Positions 13,436 through 13,704 of a stretch of DNA of 13,704 nt are shown here, piece after piece. The position numbers and the translations under genes are program-made. The notes under the pieces are model-generated. The model did not search any database and was not told where the DNA came from. It saw only the letters and a list, made by a program, of their open reading frames with translations. The stretch's first letter is position 1, and each line of letters starts with the position of its first letter. Origin of the DNA: JADGGV01 sp035715725 (lineage in GTDB: Bacteria; Gemmatimonadota; Gemmatimonadetes; Longimicrobiales; RSA9); assembly GCA_035715725.1 (NCBI GenBank), contig DASTKT010000107.1:1-13704 (forward strand). The letters are read 5' to 3'.

Positions 13436-13531
13436 CGACTCTTTCCGGCGGGCTGGCACGATGCATTACGAATCCGCCGGCCGCCGCGGCGAGCGATCGC
13501 CACAACGCAGTACGCCGCTTGAAGTTGTACG

Positions 13532-13558
13532 CCCGGGCGCCGGTGGCACCGGGTTTGT
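13532..13558 (+). terminator. possible weak terminator after the two-component operon
   Basis: CCCGG (13532-13536) pairs with CCGGG (13549-13553), with an inner GCC/GGC pairing around GGT, followed by TTTGT. The T-run is short, so strength is doubtful. An unrelated inverted pair, CCGGCGG/CCGCCGG, is at 13445-13451 and 13473-13479. The rest of the 225-bp spacer shows nothing I can support. Confidence 0.4.
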
Positions 13559-13660
13559 CCGACGACGGATGGGCCCTCACGCCTGAACCGGTCGGCCGCC
13601 GCTCCGGGTCGCCGCCGCAGGTCAGCCCTCCGAGCTCTGTTCCGTTCCAGGGGAGGATGT

Positions 13661-13704
13661 ATGCGCCGTGCCACGATCGGCACGAGGGAAACGCTCAGGC
13701 GGAT
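13661..13704 (+). CDS. start of a further gene (partial, runs off the window)
   Basis: ATG at 13661 is preceded by GGGGAGG (13650-13656) at good spacing and opens a frame MRRATIGTRETLRR that continues to the right edge. A second ATG at 13657, in another frame, is too close to the ribosome site. Only 14 codons are visible, so no function can be given. It lies downstream of the sigma-54 regulator, in the same direction. Confidence 0.5.
   Translation, partial: MRRATIGTRETLRR

Noticed and set aside
13452..13469. TGGCACGATGCATTACG as a sigma-54 promoter
   Set aside because: TGGCACG is good, but the -12 element is TTAC instead of TTGC and is one base too far away; nothing starts close downstream.

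Overview
This is a very GC-rich bacterial window (well above 70% G+C by eye) with Gram-negative-type genes. It has a histidine kinase/NtrC-type (sigma-54) regulator pair, a BON-domain protein, a YgfZ-type folate-binding protein and a selenocysteine-containing SelD. The promoter style (TTGcgt-N17-TATATT) and intergenic repeats of the 'CACGGAGG' and 'GGACAGGATGAACAGGAT' kind would suit Gemmatimonadota or a similar high-GC phylum such as Myxococcota. That placement is inference only.

Layout. 1-2512: a possible tail of an upstream gene, then a polytopic membrane protein with a C-terminal helix-hairpin-helix domain. Its 3' end overlaps by 97 bp the convergent gene selD on the minus strand. selD is longer than a plain ORF reading shows: an in-frame TGA at 2437-2435 sits exactly at the catalytic Sec/Cys position and is followed by a good bacterial SECIS hairpin. 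2513-4060: a palindromic repeat, a small minus-strand helical protein, G-rich repeat arrays, a small zinc-ribbon protein and a strong intrinsic terminator. 4061-5169: a two-gene unit of a 93-aa unknown and a SirB1/transglutaminase-like TPR protein, overlapping by GTGA. 5170-5542: a repeat-like spacer with perfect inverted repeats. 5543-8216: an FAD-dependent oxidoreductase followed by a YgfZ-like protein, with a partial sequence duplication at their junction. 8217-9038: a short inverted-repeat element and a BON-domain protein. 9039-10247: about 1.2 kb without a credible gene, mostly a 685-bp element with ~100-bp terminal inverted repeats plus hexamer arrays, then a promoter and leader. 10248-13435: the two-component operon, again joined by a GTGA overlap. 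13436-13704: a possible terminator and the start of another gene.

How the genes work together. SelD makes selenophosphate. Since it appears to contain Sec itself, the cell must also have SelA, SelB and tRNA-Sec elsewhere. The kinase/regulator pair should convert an extracytoplasmic signal into sigma-54-dependent transcription; its targets are not shown here. The remaining genes look like housekeeping or uncharacterised genes separated by unusually repeat-rich spacers. I found no CRISPR array, phage, transposase, toxin-antitoxin or defence operon. The most interesting items are the Sec-containing SelD and the family of non-coding palindromic elements.
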